The notes under the pieces: generated by a model
The model's input: the letters and a program-made list of their open reading frames with translations, nothing else
What the model was told of the DNA's origin: nothing
Databases searched by the model: none
Part shown: positions 55,547 to 64,000 of the stretch, piece by piece
Layout: each line of letters opens with the position of its first letter
Numbering within the stretch: position 1 is the first letter of the stretch
Program-made: the position numbers and the translations under genes
Assembly: GCA_030538185.1 (NCBI GenBank)
Contig: JAUNUK010000005.1
Location: forward strand, 1-64,000
DNA length: 64,000 nt
Reading direction: 5' to 3'
Origin: Actinomycetaceae bacterium
GTDB taxonomy: Bacteria > Actinomycetota > Actinomycetes > Actinomycetales > Actinomycetaceae

Positions 55547-57970
55547 GTGGAGGGACCTGAAATCACTGCTGCCGAGGCCGTTATCGATAACGGTTCATTC
55601 GGCAAGCGCACAATCCGATTCGAAACCGGCCTGCTGGCACGCCAGGCTGCCGGTTCATGTATGGCCTACCTGGACGAAGAAACCGCAGTCCTGTCGGCCA
55701 CAACCGTGGGCAAGCACCCCAAGGATCAGTTCGACTTCTTCCCGCTGACAGTTGACATCGAAGAGCGTCAGTACGCGGCTGGAAAAATCCCAGGCTCATT
55801 CTTCCGCCGCGAAGGCCGTCCAGGCACCGACGCCATTTTGGCAGCTCGCCTGATTGACCGCCCGCTGCGTCCGTCCTTTGTCAAGGGCCTGCGCAACGAA
55901 GTTCAGGTTGTGGAAACCGTTTTGGCAATCCACCCAGATGACGCCTATGACGTGCTGGCCATCAATGCCGCATCCATGTCCACACAGATTGCTGGCCTGC
56001 CTTTCTCTGGCCCGATCGGCGGCACGCGCCTGGCCTTGATTGAGGGGCAATGGGTGGCATTCCCCAGGCATTCCGAGATGGAACGCTCGGTGTTCAACGT
56101 CGTTATTGCTGGTCGCATGGTTAAGCGCCCAGATGGCAGTGACGACGTTGCCATTATGATGGTTGAGGCCGGCGGCGGCGACAAGGCCTGGGAACTCATC
56201 CAGTCCGGCGCCCAAGCCCCAACAGAAGAAATCGTGGCAGGTGCCCTGGAAGCTGCCAAGCCCGTTATCGCTGAACTGTGCCGTGCCCAGCTTGAGGTTG
56301 CTGCCACTGCCTCGAAGCCCACGGGCGAATTCCCCGTCTTCCTGGACTACACCGATGAACAGTACGCCGCCGTTGAGAAGGCCGTGGGTGACAAGGTTGC
56401 TGGCGCTGTTTCCATCGTCGAGAAGCTGGAGCGCGAGGCAGCCCTGGATGCTGTGCTGGCAGAGGTTTTGCCGGCCCTCGTCGAGGCCGACCCGGAGAAT
56501 GAAAAGGCATACAAGGCTGCATTCAAGTCTCTGACCAAGTCTTCTGTACGTGCGCGCACCATTCATGAAGGTGTGCGTATGGATGGCCGCGGATTGAAAG
56601 ATATCCGTTCACTGGCCGCCGAGGTTGAGGTCCTGCCCCGCGTGCATGGCTCTGCCCTGTTCCAGCGTGGTGAAACCCAGATTATGGGCGTGACAACCTT
56701 GAATATGTTGCGCATGGAGCAGCAGATTGACTCGCTGTCTCCCGTGACCCACAAGCGTTACATGCACCAGTACAACTTCCCTCCTTACTCGACTGGCGAA
56801 ACCGGTCGTGTGGGCTCGCCCAAGCGCCGCGAGATCGGGCACGGTGCCCTGGCAGAACGCGCACTCATTCCCGTGCTGCCAGCTCGTGAAGAATTCCCCT
56901 ACGCTATCCGTCAGGTGTCTGAAGCTCTGGGCTCCAACGGGTCGACTTCCATGGGCTCCGTGTGTGCCTCCACTTTGGCCATGCTGAACGCCGGTGTGCC
57001 TTTGCGTGCGCCTGTGGCTGGCATTGCCATGGGCCTCATGAGCGAAGAAGGCGCAGATGGCCAGCCTATTTTCGTGACCTTGACCGACATCCTGGGTGCC
57101 GAAGACGCCTTTGGCGACATGGACTTCAAGGTCGCAGGTACTGCTGATTTCATCACCGCCCTGCAGCTGGACACCAAGTTGGACGGCATTCCCTCAGACG
57201 TTTTGGTCGGTGCACTGGGACAGGCCAGAGACGCAAGGCTTGCGATTTTGAGTGTCATGGCTCAGGCCATCGACGGTCCAGATGAGCTTGCCCCCACTGC
57301 GCCCAGGATCATTACGGTGCAGATCCCTGTCGACAAGATCGGCGAGGTCATCGGGCCCAAGGGCAAGATGATCAACCAGATCCAAGAGGACACCGGCGCT
57401 GAACTGACCATCGAGGATGACGGCACCGTCTACATTTCCTCTGAGGACGCTTCGGCTGCTGAGGCAGCACGCGCAACCGTGAACGCCATTGCCAACCCAC
57501 AGATGCCAGAGGTTGGCGAACGTTTCGTCGGCACGGTCGTCAAGACCACGACCTTCGGCGCCTTCGTATCGCTTACACCTGGCAAGGACGGCCTGCTGCA
57601 CATTTCGCAGATCCGTCGCCTGGTGGGCGGCAAGCGCGTCGAAAACGTCGAGGACGTCTTGGACGTCGGCCAGCAAGTCCAGGTCGAGATCGCTGAGATC
57701 GACCCGCGCGGCAAGCTATCCTTGCACGCCGTGGTCGAGGGCGAAGAAAACGGTGAGGCCCCCGAGGGTCAGGTCGACTCTGGGGACATTGCCGAGGGCG
57801 ATGCGGCTTCGGAATCTGGCTCCCAGGAAGACCGTCCCCGTCGCGAGCGCAACGGCGGTGGCCGTGGTCGTCGCGAAGGCGGGGATCGTCGTGAGCGTGG
57901 AGATCGCGGAGGTCGGGCACGCACCCGCACCCGTCGTCCCCGCGAAGAACGCGAAGAAAACGGTGAGTAA
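55547..57970 (+). CDS. pnp: Polyribonucleotide nucleotidyltransferase (PNPase)
   Basis: Phosphorolytic 3'-5' exoribonuclease. The 807-residue product starts [19 protein letters not shown], the actinobacterial N-terminus. RNase PH domains carry [20 protein letters not shown] and [13 protein letters not shown]; the second has [19 protein letters not shown] ([15 protein letters not shown]) and S1 ([15 protein letters not shown]) domains close the core. The tail from about residue 740 is Glu/Gly/Arg-rich with RGG-like repeats. The GTG at 55547 is fixed by AGGAG; a longer frame to 55403 is unlikely. A perfect 14-mer copy lies in the tail (57787). Confidence 0.95.
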   Translation: MEGPEITAAEAVIDNGSFGKRTIRFETGLLARQAAGSCMAYLDEETAVLSATTVGKHPKDQFDFFPLTVDIEERQYAAGKIPGSFFRREGRPGTDAILAARLIDRPLRPSFVKGLRNEVQVVETVLAIHPDDAYDVLAINAASMSTQIAGLPFSGPIGGTRLALIEGQWVAFPRHSEMERSVFNVVIAGRMVKRPDGSDDVAIMMVEAGGGDKAWELIQSGAQAPTEEIVAGALEAAKPVIAELCRAQLEVAATASKPTGEFPVFLDYTDEQYAAVEKAVGDKVAGAVSIVEKLEREAALDAVLAEVLPALVEADPENEKAYKAAFKSLTKSSVRARTIHEGVRMDGRGLKDIRSLAAEVEVLPRVHGSALFQRGETQIMGVTTLNMLRMEQQIDSLSPVTHKRYMHQYNFPPYSTGETGRVGSPKRREIGHGALAERALIPVLPAREEFPYAIRQVSEALGSNGSTSMGSVCASTLAMLNAGVPLRAPVAGIAMGLMSEEGADGQPIFVTLTDILGAEDAFGDMDFKVAGTADFITALQLDTKLDGIPSDVLVGALGQARDARLAILSVMAQAIDGPDELAPTAPRIITVQIPVDKIGEVIGPKGKMINQIQEDTGAELTIEDDGTVYISSEDASAAEAARATVNAIANPQMPEVGERFVGTVVKTTTFGAFVSLTPGKDGLLHISQIRRLVGGKRVENVEDVLDVGQQVQVEIAEIDPRGKLSLHAVVEGEENGEAPEGQVDSGDIAEGDAASESGSQEDRPRRERNGGGRGRREGGDRRERGDRGGRARTRTRRPREEREENGE
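57787..57800 (-). repeat. Dispersed 14-mer CGCCCTCGGMAATG, perfect copy
   Basis: Perfect match. Read in the unconserved acidic part of the pnp tail as D-I-A-E-G-D. Confidence 0.85.
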
Positions 57971-58008
57971 TCGTTGATGCTGTCCTAGCGCCTGCGCTTG
58001 TGGTACAG

Positions 58009-58050
58009 AGGGGCCCGCAACCAAGAGTTGCGGGCCCCTTCCTTTCCCCT
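58009..58050 (+). terminator. Terminator after pnp
   Basis: A perfect 13-bp G+C-rich stem (58009-58021 paired with 58027-58039) with loop CAAGA and a pyrimidine tail (TCCTTTCCCCT). It lies about 40 bases after the pnp stop. Confidence 0.85.
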
Positions 58051-58187
58051 CGCGCCACCGAAAGCAGGAAAAGTGTTCGAAAGAACGCGCCTAGCTCGTA
58101 CACTCGAGCGCTAATCCTTCTTTCGGCACATCGTCCGAATAGTGAGATGTTAGGTTCATAATCTGGATAGGTTTGTATGGTGTTGGG

Positions 58188-59165
58188 GTGAATAAAGAAC
58201 AGAGCACATTGACACCAAGCCCCGACCTGCAAGCTGAGGACACATCAGCGAAACTTGCGGTCACCGTCTTTCCGCTGATTATTATTGCGGCGTTTCTACT
58301 GGGATTCTTGGCCCCAGACGTCATCAAGCCACTGGCCGGATACGTCACCCCGGCCTTGGCCATCATCATGTTCGGCATGGGGCTGACCTTGACGCCCCCG
58401 GACTTTGTGTTGGTCGCAAAGAGGCCGTGGCCAGTATTCATCGGTGTGGTTGCTCAGTTCGTCATTATGCCTTTGCTGGGCCTGAGCTTAGCTGTGGTCT
58501 TCCGTCTACCTGCAGAACTTGCTGCGGGAGTTATCCTGGTCGGCTGTGCCCCTGGGGGGACGTCCTCGAATGTGATCTCTTACCTGGCCAAGGGTGACGT
58601 GGCCTTGTCGGTGACCATGACCTCCATTTCAACCTTGTTGGCGCCCCTGTTGACTCCGTTATTGACCCTGTGGTTGGCGGGTTCCTACATGGAGGTTTCT
58701 GCCGCGTCCATGGCCATGACCATTCTCAAAATCGTTGTAGCCCCCGTTTTGGGCGGACTGCTTTTGCGTGTCATTGCCAACAAGTTCATCGTGAAGATCT
58801 TGCCAGTTCTGCCCTGGATCTCGGTTTTCGGTATCGCCTACGTGGTCATGGCTGTTGTCTCTGGCTCGGCAGATAAGATTGTCTCGGCTGGCCTCTTGGT
58901 GTTTGCGGTGGTTGTTTTACACAACGGGCTGGGATACCTGCTGGGTTACTTCGCAGCCAAACTGTTGCGCTGCAACGAAAGGGCTTCGCGAACAACGGCT
59001 ATTGAGGTCGGCATGCAAAACTCTGGCCTGGCAGCAGGTCTGGCGGCACAGTATTTTTCTGCCGAGGCCGCCTTGCCAGCAGCGGTGTTCTCTGTGTGGC
59101 ACAACATCTCCGGTGGCCTGCTGGCAACCTTCCTAAGGCGCCGCCCCATAAAAGACGAAAGCTAG
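58188..59165 (+). CDS. Bile acid:sodium symporter-family (BASS) transporter
   Basis: A membrane protein of about 325 residues with ten hydrophobic helices. The family signatures are plain: TPALAIIMFGMGLTLTPPDF, the crossover motif VGCAPGGTSSNVISYLAKGD with the first sodium site, and the second, TTAIEVGMQNSGLAAGLA. Bacterial members move organic anions with sodium; substrate unknown. The start is uncertain: the GTG at 58188 follows TATGGT by six bases, compatible with a leaderless start; a TTG frame to 58173 exists. It is flanked by the pnp terminator and the VapBC pair. Confidence 0.85.
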   Translation: MNKEQSTLTPSPDLQAEDTSAKLAVTVFPLIIIAAFLLGFLAPDVIKPLAGYVTPALAIIMFGMGLTLTPPDFVLVAKRPWPVFIGVVAQFVIMPLLGLSLAVVFRLPAELAAGVILVGCAPGGTSSNVISYLAKGDVALSVTMTSISTLLAPLLTPLLTLWLAGSYMEVSAASMAMTILKIVVAPVLGGLLLRVIANKFIVKILPVLPWISVFGIAYVVMAVVSGSADKIVSAGLLVFAVVVLHNGLGYLLGYFAAKLLRCNERASRTTAIEVGMQNSGLAAGLAAQYFSAEAALPAAVFSVWHNISGGLLATFLRRRPIKDES

Positions 59166-59207
59166 TTTCGCGATCCTGACTGGGGTTCTTTCCAATCACC
59201 TGAAGGT

Positions 59208-59618
59208 TCATTCAGGCAAGATGTGCAAGGGGTTTCCGTTTAGGGTTTTCACGGCAGTGAAGTGGCGCCTGTCCAAGGTTAGTATCTGAGAGGTTCTATA
59301 TTCTTGTGCCAGCACAATGTTTGATGCGTCGGTGATGCCTAAGGGAAAATCGGAGTACTGTTTGGCCAACTGGGCAGCCTGTCGTAATAGTGAGGCATCG
59401 ATAGCAGCAAGATACCAGCCTCCTGCGGTCAGGTCTTCTAAAACTGCCTGTTCGGCAAGACTTCCGTGTCTGGTCAAAACCAAGTAGTCCAGTTCAGCTA
59501 TCACATATGGAGAGACTATGAGGGGTGCTGTTGATTGCATGATGCAGCTGGCGACGTCGTGGTGTCGGGGTTCGTTTCTGTCGTAGAAGGCCAACAGTGC
59601 ACTGGTGTCGACAATCAC
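59208..59618 (-). CDS. vapC: PIN-domain toxin (VapC family)
   Basis: A 136-residue PIN-domain ribonuclease: first acidic residue in MIVDTSALLAFYD, the second in VIAELDYLVL, and a third in LGITDASNIVLAQ with LTLDRRHF at the end, the expected set of acidic residues. VapC toxins cut tRNA or rRNA; the target here is unknown. The GTG start overlaps the stop of the antitoxin gene by four bases (GTGA), the usual arrangement. It is convergent with the BASS-family gene. Confidence 0.82.
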   Translation of the reverse strand: MIVDTSALLAFYDRNEPRHHDVASCIMQSTAPLIVSPYVIAELDYLVLTRHGSLAEQAVLEDLTAGGWYLAAIDASLLRQAAQLAKQYSDFPLGITDASNIVLAQEYRTSQILTLDRRHFTAVKTLNGNPLHILPE

Positions 59619-59833
59619 TGACCGAAACCTGTCAGTAGTTCATCTGCCCGCTCAGCAACACTTTCTTTGCCGGCAAAGATCCCTGGGGTCGGTTTGGGTT
59701 TTCGTGTAGGCAGTGCGGCCATTAGTGCCTTGCGTATTAGAGCTGCCTCCGATTGCCCGGTGCGTTTAGCCTCTTGGCTCAGCGATTGTTTCAAGTCATC
59801 AGGCAAATAAATGCTGGTTTTATTCATACACAT
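59615..59833 (-). CDS. vapB: Ribbon-helix-helix antitoxin (VapB type)
   Basis: A 72-residue protein with an N-terminal ribbon-helix-helix: MNKTSIYLPDDLKQSLSQEA then GQSEAALIRKAL. The Pro-rich middle and the acidic C-terminus would wrap the PIN toxin. The true start may be the ATG at 59827, where the RHH domain begins; no ribosome binding site is seen. It probably represses its own promoter. Confidence 0.8.
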   Translation of the reverse strand: MCMNKTSIYLPDDLKQSLSQEAKRTGQSEAALIRKALMAALPTRKPKPTPGIFAGKESVAERADELLTGFGQ

Positions 59834-59913
59834 AGGGTACTAGGTAGGGCACCCTTCGGGTAGGGGTGTTCTCACTAATGTTTCCTTACTATGCCTATGC
59901 TAGAGGCCGGTTC

Positions 59914-61209
59914 TTAGCTTAGGCGTTCGAGGACCAAGTTGGGCGTGGAAACTTCTTCTTCGCCCAAGGTCCACGCACCCTCCAGGGCTGCAAGGGCGGC
60001 GTCGAAGCGTTCGGGGGTGTCGGTGTACAAGGTCATCAAAGGGTCGCCCTCGGCCACGGCCTCACCAGGCTTCACATGCAGATATATGCCGGCACCTGCC
60101 TGGACGGCGTCTTCCTTGCGGGCGCGTCCGGCCCCCAGTTTCCACGCGGCCACCCCAACACTTAGCGCATCCAGTTCCTGCATGATTCCCGAGGACGGCG
60201 CGTTTAGGACCTGTTGGTGCCTGCCAAGTGGCAACGGTTTTTCAATGTCGCCACCTTGGGCTGCGATCATGTCCGCAAAGACCGCGTAGGCCCGCCCGTC
60301 CACAAGAGCCTTGCGCACCTCACCGTCTGCAACACTAACGCCTGCACAGGCCAACATTTCCTCTCCCAGTGCCACCGTCAGGTCCTCGATGTCTGCTGGT
60401 CCGCGACCTTGCAGGGTGTCAATGGATTCTTGGACCTCGATCGCATTGCCGACCGCACGACCCAAAGGGGTGTCCATGGAGGTCAACAAGGCCCGGGTGT
60501 TGACCCCGGCAGCAGTACCCAGGTCAACCATAGTGCGGGCCAAAATGCGCGCATCATCGATATCGCGCATGAAGGCCCCCTTGCCGACCTTGACGTCCAG
60601 CACCAAGGATTCGGTCCCCTCGGCAATCTTCTTCGACATGATCGAGGAGGCAATTAACGGAATACAGTCCACGGTTGCGGTGATGTCACGCAAGGCGTAG
60701 AGCTTTTTGTCAGCCGGTGCCAACCCGGTTCCAGCGGCACAGATGACCCCACCAGGGCCTTCATCGCCCAGCATCCACAAGATTTCGTCATTGGACAAAT
60801 CTGCACGCCAGCCTTCGATGGCTTCAAGTTTGTCCAAGGTTCCGCCAGTGTGTCCCAGGCCGCGCCCGGATAGTTGCGGCACTGCCAGGCCAAAGACGGC
60901 TGCCAGGGGCACCAGCGGCAAAGTGATTTTATCCCCGACCCCACCCGTAGAGTGTTTGTCGACGGTTGGCTTCGAAATAGAACTGAAGTCCATGCGTTCA
61001 CCGGAGGCAATCATGGCCGCGGTCCACTGCGAGATTTCTTGTGGGTTCATGCCTTGGAAGAAAATACTCATGGCCAAGGCGCTCATTTGTTCTTCGCCGA
61101 CAACCCCGCGAGTGTAGGCATCGATAACCCAGTCAATCTGGGCACCGGACAACACACGTCCCTCGCGTTTGTCACGAATAATGTCCACTACGTCCATATG
61201 TGTACTCAT
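59914..61209 (-). CDS. deoA: Thymidine (pyrimidine nucleoside) phosphorylase
   Basis: Cleaves thymidine or deoxyuridine with phosphate to the base and deoxyribose 1-phosphate. The 431-residue product has the N-terminal IIRDKREGRVLSGAQIDWVI, phosphate-binding KHSTGGVGDKITLPL (about residues 84-98), GRGLGHTGGTLDKLEAIEGW and SLVLDVKVGKGAFM. The ATG overlaps the cdd stop by four bases (ATGA), so translation is coupled. It is last in the nucleoside uptake and salvage operon. One GCCCTCGG word is at 60046. Confidence 0.94.
   Translation of the reverse strand: MSTHMDVVDIIRDKREGRVLSGAQIDWVIDAYTRGVVGEEQMSALAMSIFFQGMNPQEISQWTAAMIASGERMDFSSISKPTVDKHSTGGVGDKITLPLVPLAAVFGLAVPQLSGRGLGHTGGTLDKLEAIEGWRADLSNDEILWMLGDEGPGGVICAAGTGLAPADKKLYALRDITATVDCIPLIASSIMSKKIAEGTESLVLDVKVGKGAFMRDIDDARILARTMVDLGTAAGVNTRALLTSMDTPLGRAVGNAIEVQESIDTLQGRGPADIEDLTVALGEEMLACAGVSVADGEVRKALVDGRAYAVFADMIAAQGGDIEKPLPLGRHQQVLNAPSSGIMQELDALSVGVAAWKLGAGRARKEDAVQAGAGIYLHVKPGEAVAEGDPLMTLYTDTPERFDAALAALEGAWTLGEEEVSTPNLVLERLS
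60046..60053 (+). repeat. GCCCTCGG word, core copy
   Basis: Exact core in deoA, read as V-A-E-G-D near the C-terminus. Confidence 0.6.
60616..60627 (+). repeat. Near-match to the dispersed 14-mer
   Basis: CCCCTCGGCAAT in deoA: one core mismatch, CAAT extension kept. Confidence 0.35.
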
Positions 61210-61634
61210 GAGTTATTCCTCTTTCGTGCTTCGTTCAAATGCTCAGGCCCAAAAGACTGGGGCAAAATATCGTCCATGGTTCCAATACCCAAAGGCATAT
61301 CTAAAACCATGCCAGGTGCTGCGTGTTCGCGCAGAAGTTGCCTACAGCGCCCACAGGGAACCAGTTTTTCACCGAACTGGTCACAACACGTAAAGGCCAC
61401 TAAGTGCCCACCGCCCGTTGCAAACAAGGAAGAAACAAGCCCACACTCGGCACAAAGTGTCAGCCCATAAGACGCGTTTTCCACATTGCAGCCGACGACC
61501 ACGCGCCCATCATCCACTAAAGCGGCTGCCCCAACCGGGTACTTTGAGTACGGCACGTAGGCTCTGGCCATCGCTTCACGGGCAGCCTTTCGTAAAGACT
61601 CCCACGTGTCTTCGTCGATGACAGCAGAAACCAT
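61206..61634 (-). CDS. cdd: Cytidine deaminase
   Basis: Deaminates cytidine and deoxycytidine to (deoxy)uridine, the substrate of the following phosphorylase. The 142-residue product has YPVGAAALVDDGRVVVGCNV-type N-terminal strands, the zinc-binding CAEC (NASYGLTLCAECG) and the PCGRCRQLLRE motif. The ATG at 61634 is supported by AAGGAG seven bases upstream, not the ATG at 61655. It overlaps deoA and lies 60 bases after the permease gene. Confidence 0.95.
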   Translation of the reverse strand: MVSAVIDEDTWESLRKAAREAMARAYVPYSKYPVGAAALVDDGRVVVGCNVENASYGLTLCAECGLVSSLFATGGGHLVAFTCCDQFGEKLVPCGRCRQLLREHAAPGMVLDMPLGIGTMDDILPQSFGPEHLNEARKRNNS

Positions 61635-61670
61635 CAGATAACTCCTTAAAACCACATCAATGACAAAGCC

Positions 61671-61682
61671 GTCCTCGGCAAT
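61671..61682 (+). repeat. Near-match to the dispersed 14-mer, intergenic
   Basis: GTCCTCGGCAAT in the 60-base gap between the permease and cdd genes: one core mismatch with the CAAT extension kept. Confidence 0.4.
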
Positions 61683-61694
61683 TCCCTAAACGGA

Positions 61695-62990
61695 CTAGGG
61701 GTAGGGTTTGCCCTCGGCGGCAGGTGCCCTGACTCGACCGACGAAACCGGCAACGGCCAGGATGGTCACCAGGTAGGGGATCATGAGCAGGAACTCGAAA
61801 GGCACGGGGGAGCCCACGGTCTGCATAATGAAGCCCAGGTTGGTGGCGAAACCGAAAAGGGCGGCAGCGGCCAAGGCGCCCTTGGGGTTCCAACGCCCAA
61901 GGATCATGGCCGCCAAGGCGATGAAGCCGTTGCCCGCAGCCATGTTTTTAGAAAATGGCATGCCCGCGCCAACAGTGAAGAACGCACCGCCAAGACCCGC
62001 TAAAGCGCCACCAATCAAGGTGTTCATCCAGCGCGTGTAGATGACTTTGATGCCCACGGTGTCCGCGGCCTTGGGGTGTTCACCCACGGCACGCATACGC
62101 AGGCCCCAACGCGAGTTGAAAACCAGGAACTGCAAGGCGATTGCAATGCCGTACATGAGGTAAATCAAGATGGATTGGTTGAAGAACACGGGTCCCAACA
62201 CCGGGATGTCGGCCAATACGGGGATCTTGAGTTTCGGCAAGGGCATGGCCTTGTTGTAAAAGCCCTCGTTAGAAGACAAAACCGAGGAATACAAGAAGGT
62301 TGTGAGCCCCAAGACCAACATGTTCAGCACAACGCCAACAATGATGTGGTCAACGCGGTATTTGATGGTGAACAGGGCCAGTAGGGTGGCGACCATCATG
62401 CCCGCCACGGGACCAGCAATGAGGGCCACCCACGGGTTGCCGATCATTGAGGCGACAACTGCTCCCAGGAAGGCACCTGCCAAAAGCTGCCCCTCAATGG
62501 CGATATTGATGATGCCAGAACGTTCGCACACCAGGCCAGAAAACGACCCGAACACCAGGGGTACAGCCAGGGCAAGCGCGCCTGCCAGGAGGCGTACCAC
62601 AGGCATAACCGCATTCGGGTTATCGGCCACCACCCAAATCAGGAATGTCAGTATGAAGGCCAGACCCACACCTGCCAGGAACCAACCGCTGGCTGGTTTG
62701 CGCTGCAGGGCGCGTACCCAAATCAAGGCAGTCAAGGCGGCTGCGATGAAGACCAGGATGAATAGGGCAGGGCGAGCAGGCACAGAGAGGTTTGGGATGG
62801 TAAACCACGAGGTCGCACCCGCAAAAGAGAAAACGGAAACACCTGTGGTAAAGGGGATCAGCAAGGCACCCAGGATAGTCAAGACCAGAGAGGCTACGGG
62901 GTTTCGCCAAGAGATTGGGGCCTTTACCTCCACCTCGGAGTTGTTCTCATTGCCGAGGGCGGGGGTAGCGGTGACTGTAGGGCTACTCAT
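61695..62990 (-). CDS. Nucleoside ABC transporter permease (YufQ/NupQ-like)
   Basis: A 431-residue inner-membrane subunit of the BCAA/nucleoside-type ABC importer family (BPD_transp_2). The family motif GLVCERSGIINIAIEGQLLAG, the RVDHIIVGVVLNMLVLGL helix, and the EAA-like loop GEHPKAADTVGIKVI are plain. It has an N-terminal extension of about 30 residues before the first helix, with a 14-mer copy inside. It overlaps the second permease by four bases and precedes cdd and deoA, so the substrate is probably (deoxy)nucleosides. The ATP-binding and lipoprotein subunits would lie outside the window. Confidence 0.88.
   Translation of the reverse strand: MSSPTVTATPALGNENNSEVEVKAPISWRNPVASLVLTILGALLIPFTTGVSVFSFAGATSWFTIPNLSVPARPALFILVFIAAALTALIWVRALQRKPASGWFLAGVGLAFILTFLIWVVADNPNAVMPVVRLLAGALALAVPLVFGSFSGLVCERSGIINIAIEGQLLAGAFLGAVVASMIGNPWVALIAGPVAGMMVATLLALFTIKYRVDHIIVGVVLNMLVLGLTTFLYSSVLSSNEGFYNKAMPLPKLKIPVLADIPVLGPVFFNQSILIYLMYGIAIALQFLVFNSRWGLRMRAVGEHPKAADTVGIKVIYTRWMNTLIGGALAGLGGAFFTVGAGMPFSKNMAAGNGFIALAAMILGRWNPKGALAAAALFGFATNLGFIMQTVGSPVPFEFLLMIPYLVTILAVAGFVGRVRAPAAEGKPYP
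61710..61717 (+). repeat. GCCCTCGG word, core copy
   Basis: Exact core at the very C-terminus of the permease, read as A-A-E-G-K. Confidence 0.65.
62948..62961 (-). repeat. Dispersed 14-mer CGCCCTCGGMAATG, perfect copy
   Basis: Perfect match. Read in the unconserved N-terminal extension of the permease as P-A-L-G-N-E. Confidence 0.85.
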
Positions 62991-64000
62991 TTGGCCACCT
63001 CCTTATTGTCTGTGGCTTCATCGGGTACTGCTGTGTCGCCTTTTGCAGGAGCCTGCGTCTCGGGTGTTGGCGTGAGTGCGACTCGCCTATCGCGGGGTTC
63101 AGGAAGCCTGAAGATCCAACGAACCAAAGGCGGTGCTGCAATGAGCAGCACAATGACGGCCTGTGAGACCTGGACGATGTCTACAGGGATTCCGGCAGAT
63201 GCCTGCATGAGAGAGCCAGCTGCGTTCAGGGCCCCGAACAAAATGCCCGCTAAAACCGTGCCCAAGGGGGAGGATCCACCCAGGAGGGCGACCGTAATCG
63301 CATCGAATCCGTAAGAGCCTGCCACGCCTTCGTTAATAAACTTTTCGGTACCCATCGCTGGTCCTGTCGCGGCCAATCCCGCCAAGGCTCCCGAGAAGGT
63401 CATGGTCATGACGATGACCTTATTGGTAGAGATCCCTGCCGTGTTCGCGGCGTTCGGGTTCGCACCGGCAGCTCGCAGTTCAAAACCGAAGGTTGAGCGT
63501 TCCAGTACCCACCACACGCCCACGGCCACCACGAGGGCCAAAATGAAACCCCAGTGCAGACGGAAGCCACTTCCCAGCAGGGAGGGATATGCGGCCGAGT
63601 CTGGCAGGGCAGCTGAACGCCCTGGGTATCCTTTGGCGCCAATGAAACTGGGGCGTTTCAAGACGTAGGCCAAAAGGTAGAGTGCAATCGAGTTGAGCAT
63701 GATGGTCACAATGACCTCGTTTGCACCAAGTTTCGCTTTAAGGTAACCGGGAATGAAACCGTAGGCGGCACCACCCACCCCCGCAGCCACAATGGTGGCC
63801 AGAAGGTGTAACGGGCCAGGTAGGTTCGAGTTTAGACCCACGAAAGTTCCCACAATTGCACCGACGATAAGTTGGCCTTGGGCGCCAATATTGAACAGGC
63901 CAGCCTTGAAGCCAACGCCCACGGCCAGGCCTGCAAATATCAGGGGCACAGAGTTCGTTAGTGAGTCCATCAGAGGTTTGAACATGCCAGTAGGACTTGC
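62987..64000 (-). CDS. Nucleoside ABC transporter permease (YufP/NupP-like), 5' end outside the window
   Basis: The reading frame is open to the right edge, so the start lies outside. The visible 337 residues form a BPD_transp_2 permease with NSVPLIFAGLAVGVGFKAGL, FNIGAQGQLIVGAIVG, the EAA-like AAGANPNAANTAGIST and LGGSSPLGTVLAGILFGALN. Its stop overlaps the start of the second permease (ATGA). Two permeases of this pair form the membrane channel of a nucleoside importer; cdd and deoA downstream support this. Confidence 0.88.
   Translation of the reverse strand, partial: ASPTGMFKPLMDSLTNSVPLIFAGLAVGVGFKAGLFNIGAQGQLIVGAIVGTFVGLNSNLPGPLHLLATIVAAGVGGAAYGFIPGYLKAKLGANEVIVTIMLNSIALYLLAYVLKRPSFIGAKGYPGRSAALPDSAAYPSLLGSGFRLHWGFILALVVAVGVWWVLERSTFGFELRAAGANPNAANTAGISTNKVIVMTMTFSGALAGLAATGPAMGTEKFINEGVAGSYGFDAITVALLGGSSPLGTVLAGILFGALNAAGSLMQASAGIPVDIVQVSQAVIVLLIAAPPLVRWIFRLPEPRDRRVALTPTPETQAPAKGDTAVPDEATDNKEVAK

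Overview
The window is a stretch of bacterial chromosome, most likely from a moderate-G+C member of the Actinomycetota, probably close to the Actinomycetaceae. The evidence is the gene order and the gene types: dgt-dnaG, recO-uppS, the single-chain glycyl-tRNA synthetase, rimP-nusA-ylxR-infB-rbfA-truB-ribF and rpsO-pnp, an actinobacterial-type leuA, bifunctional putA, and frequent GTG and TTG start codons. I see no prophage, insertion sequence, CRISPR array or plasmid region. The window is core chromosome with a few accessory genes.

Layout. 0-2.3 kb: the 3' end of a 5S rRNA gene with its terminator, then a flavin-reductase-like protein and an AspT-type exporter on the minus strand. 2.3-6.2 kb: ilvBNC behind an attenuator-like leader. 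6.3-11.6 kb: proline uptake and catabolism (putP, putA). 11.6-15 kb: thymidine kinase, an S4-domain protein, an AEC permease and a DUF1015 protein, all minus strand. 15-22.1 kb: leuB, ilvE, citramalate synthase, a TNT-like/LRV protein and leuA. With ilvBNC these supply most of leucine, valine and threonine-independent isoleucine synthesis. 22.1-27.9 kb: recO-uppS, then on the minus strand a zinc operon znuACB-zur with a visible Zur operator, and an unrecognised coiled-coil protein. 28-38.6 kb: glyS, a YibE/F membrane protein, dusB, a GH13-like pseudoenzyme, dgt-dnaG, small proteins, a DEDD exonuclease and two tRNA genes. 38.6-44.5 kb: minus-strand rtcB, pgm, deoD, mutY and a lipoprotein. 44.6-58 kb: the translation and RNA cluster rimP to pnp, interrupted by a trypsin-CWB2 surface protein and a quinone-reductase-like gene. 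58-64 kb: a BASS-family transporter, a VapBC pair, and a nucleoside uptake and salvage operon (two ABC permeases, cdd, deoA) that runs off the right edge.

The most unusual signal is a dispersed DNA word. The octamer GCCCTCGG (or its complement CCGAGGGC) occurs 31 times by eye, against roughly 3-4 expected from base composition. It is evenly split between strands. Twelve copies extend to a 14-base consensus CGCCCTCGGMAATG (M is A or C; nine perfect, three with one mismatch). Copies are read in several frames and on both strands of genes, one lies between genes, and four cluster in one lipoprotein gene. This looks like an uptake-signal or HIP1-like genome word, which I do not know to be described for this group. 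Codon usage could explain part of the core-only copies and must be controlled for.

Other points of interest are a TNT-toxin-like domain with substituted catalytic positions, a GH13-like protein without visible catalytic residues, apparently leaderless promoters at znuA and leuB, and a tandem repeat that places a stop codon in each unit at the end of pgm.
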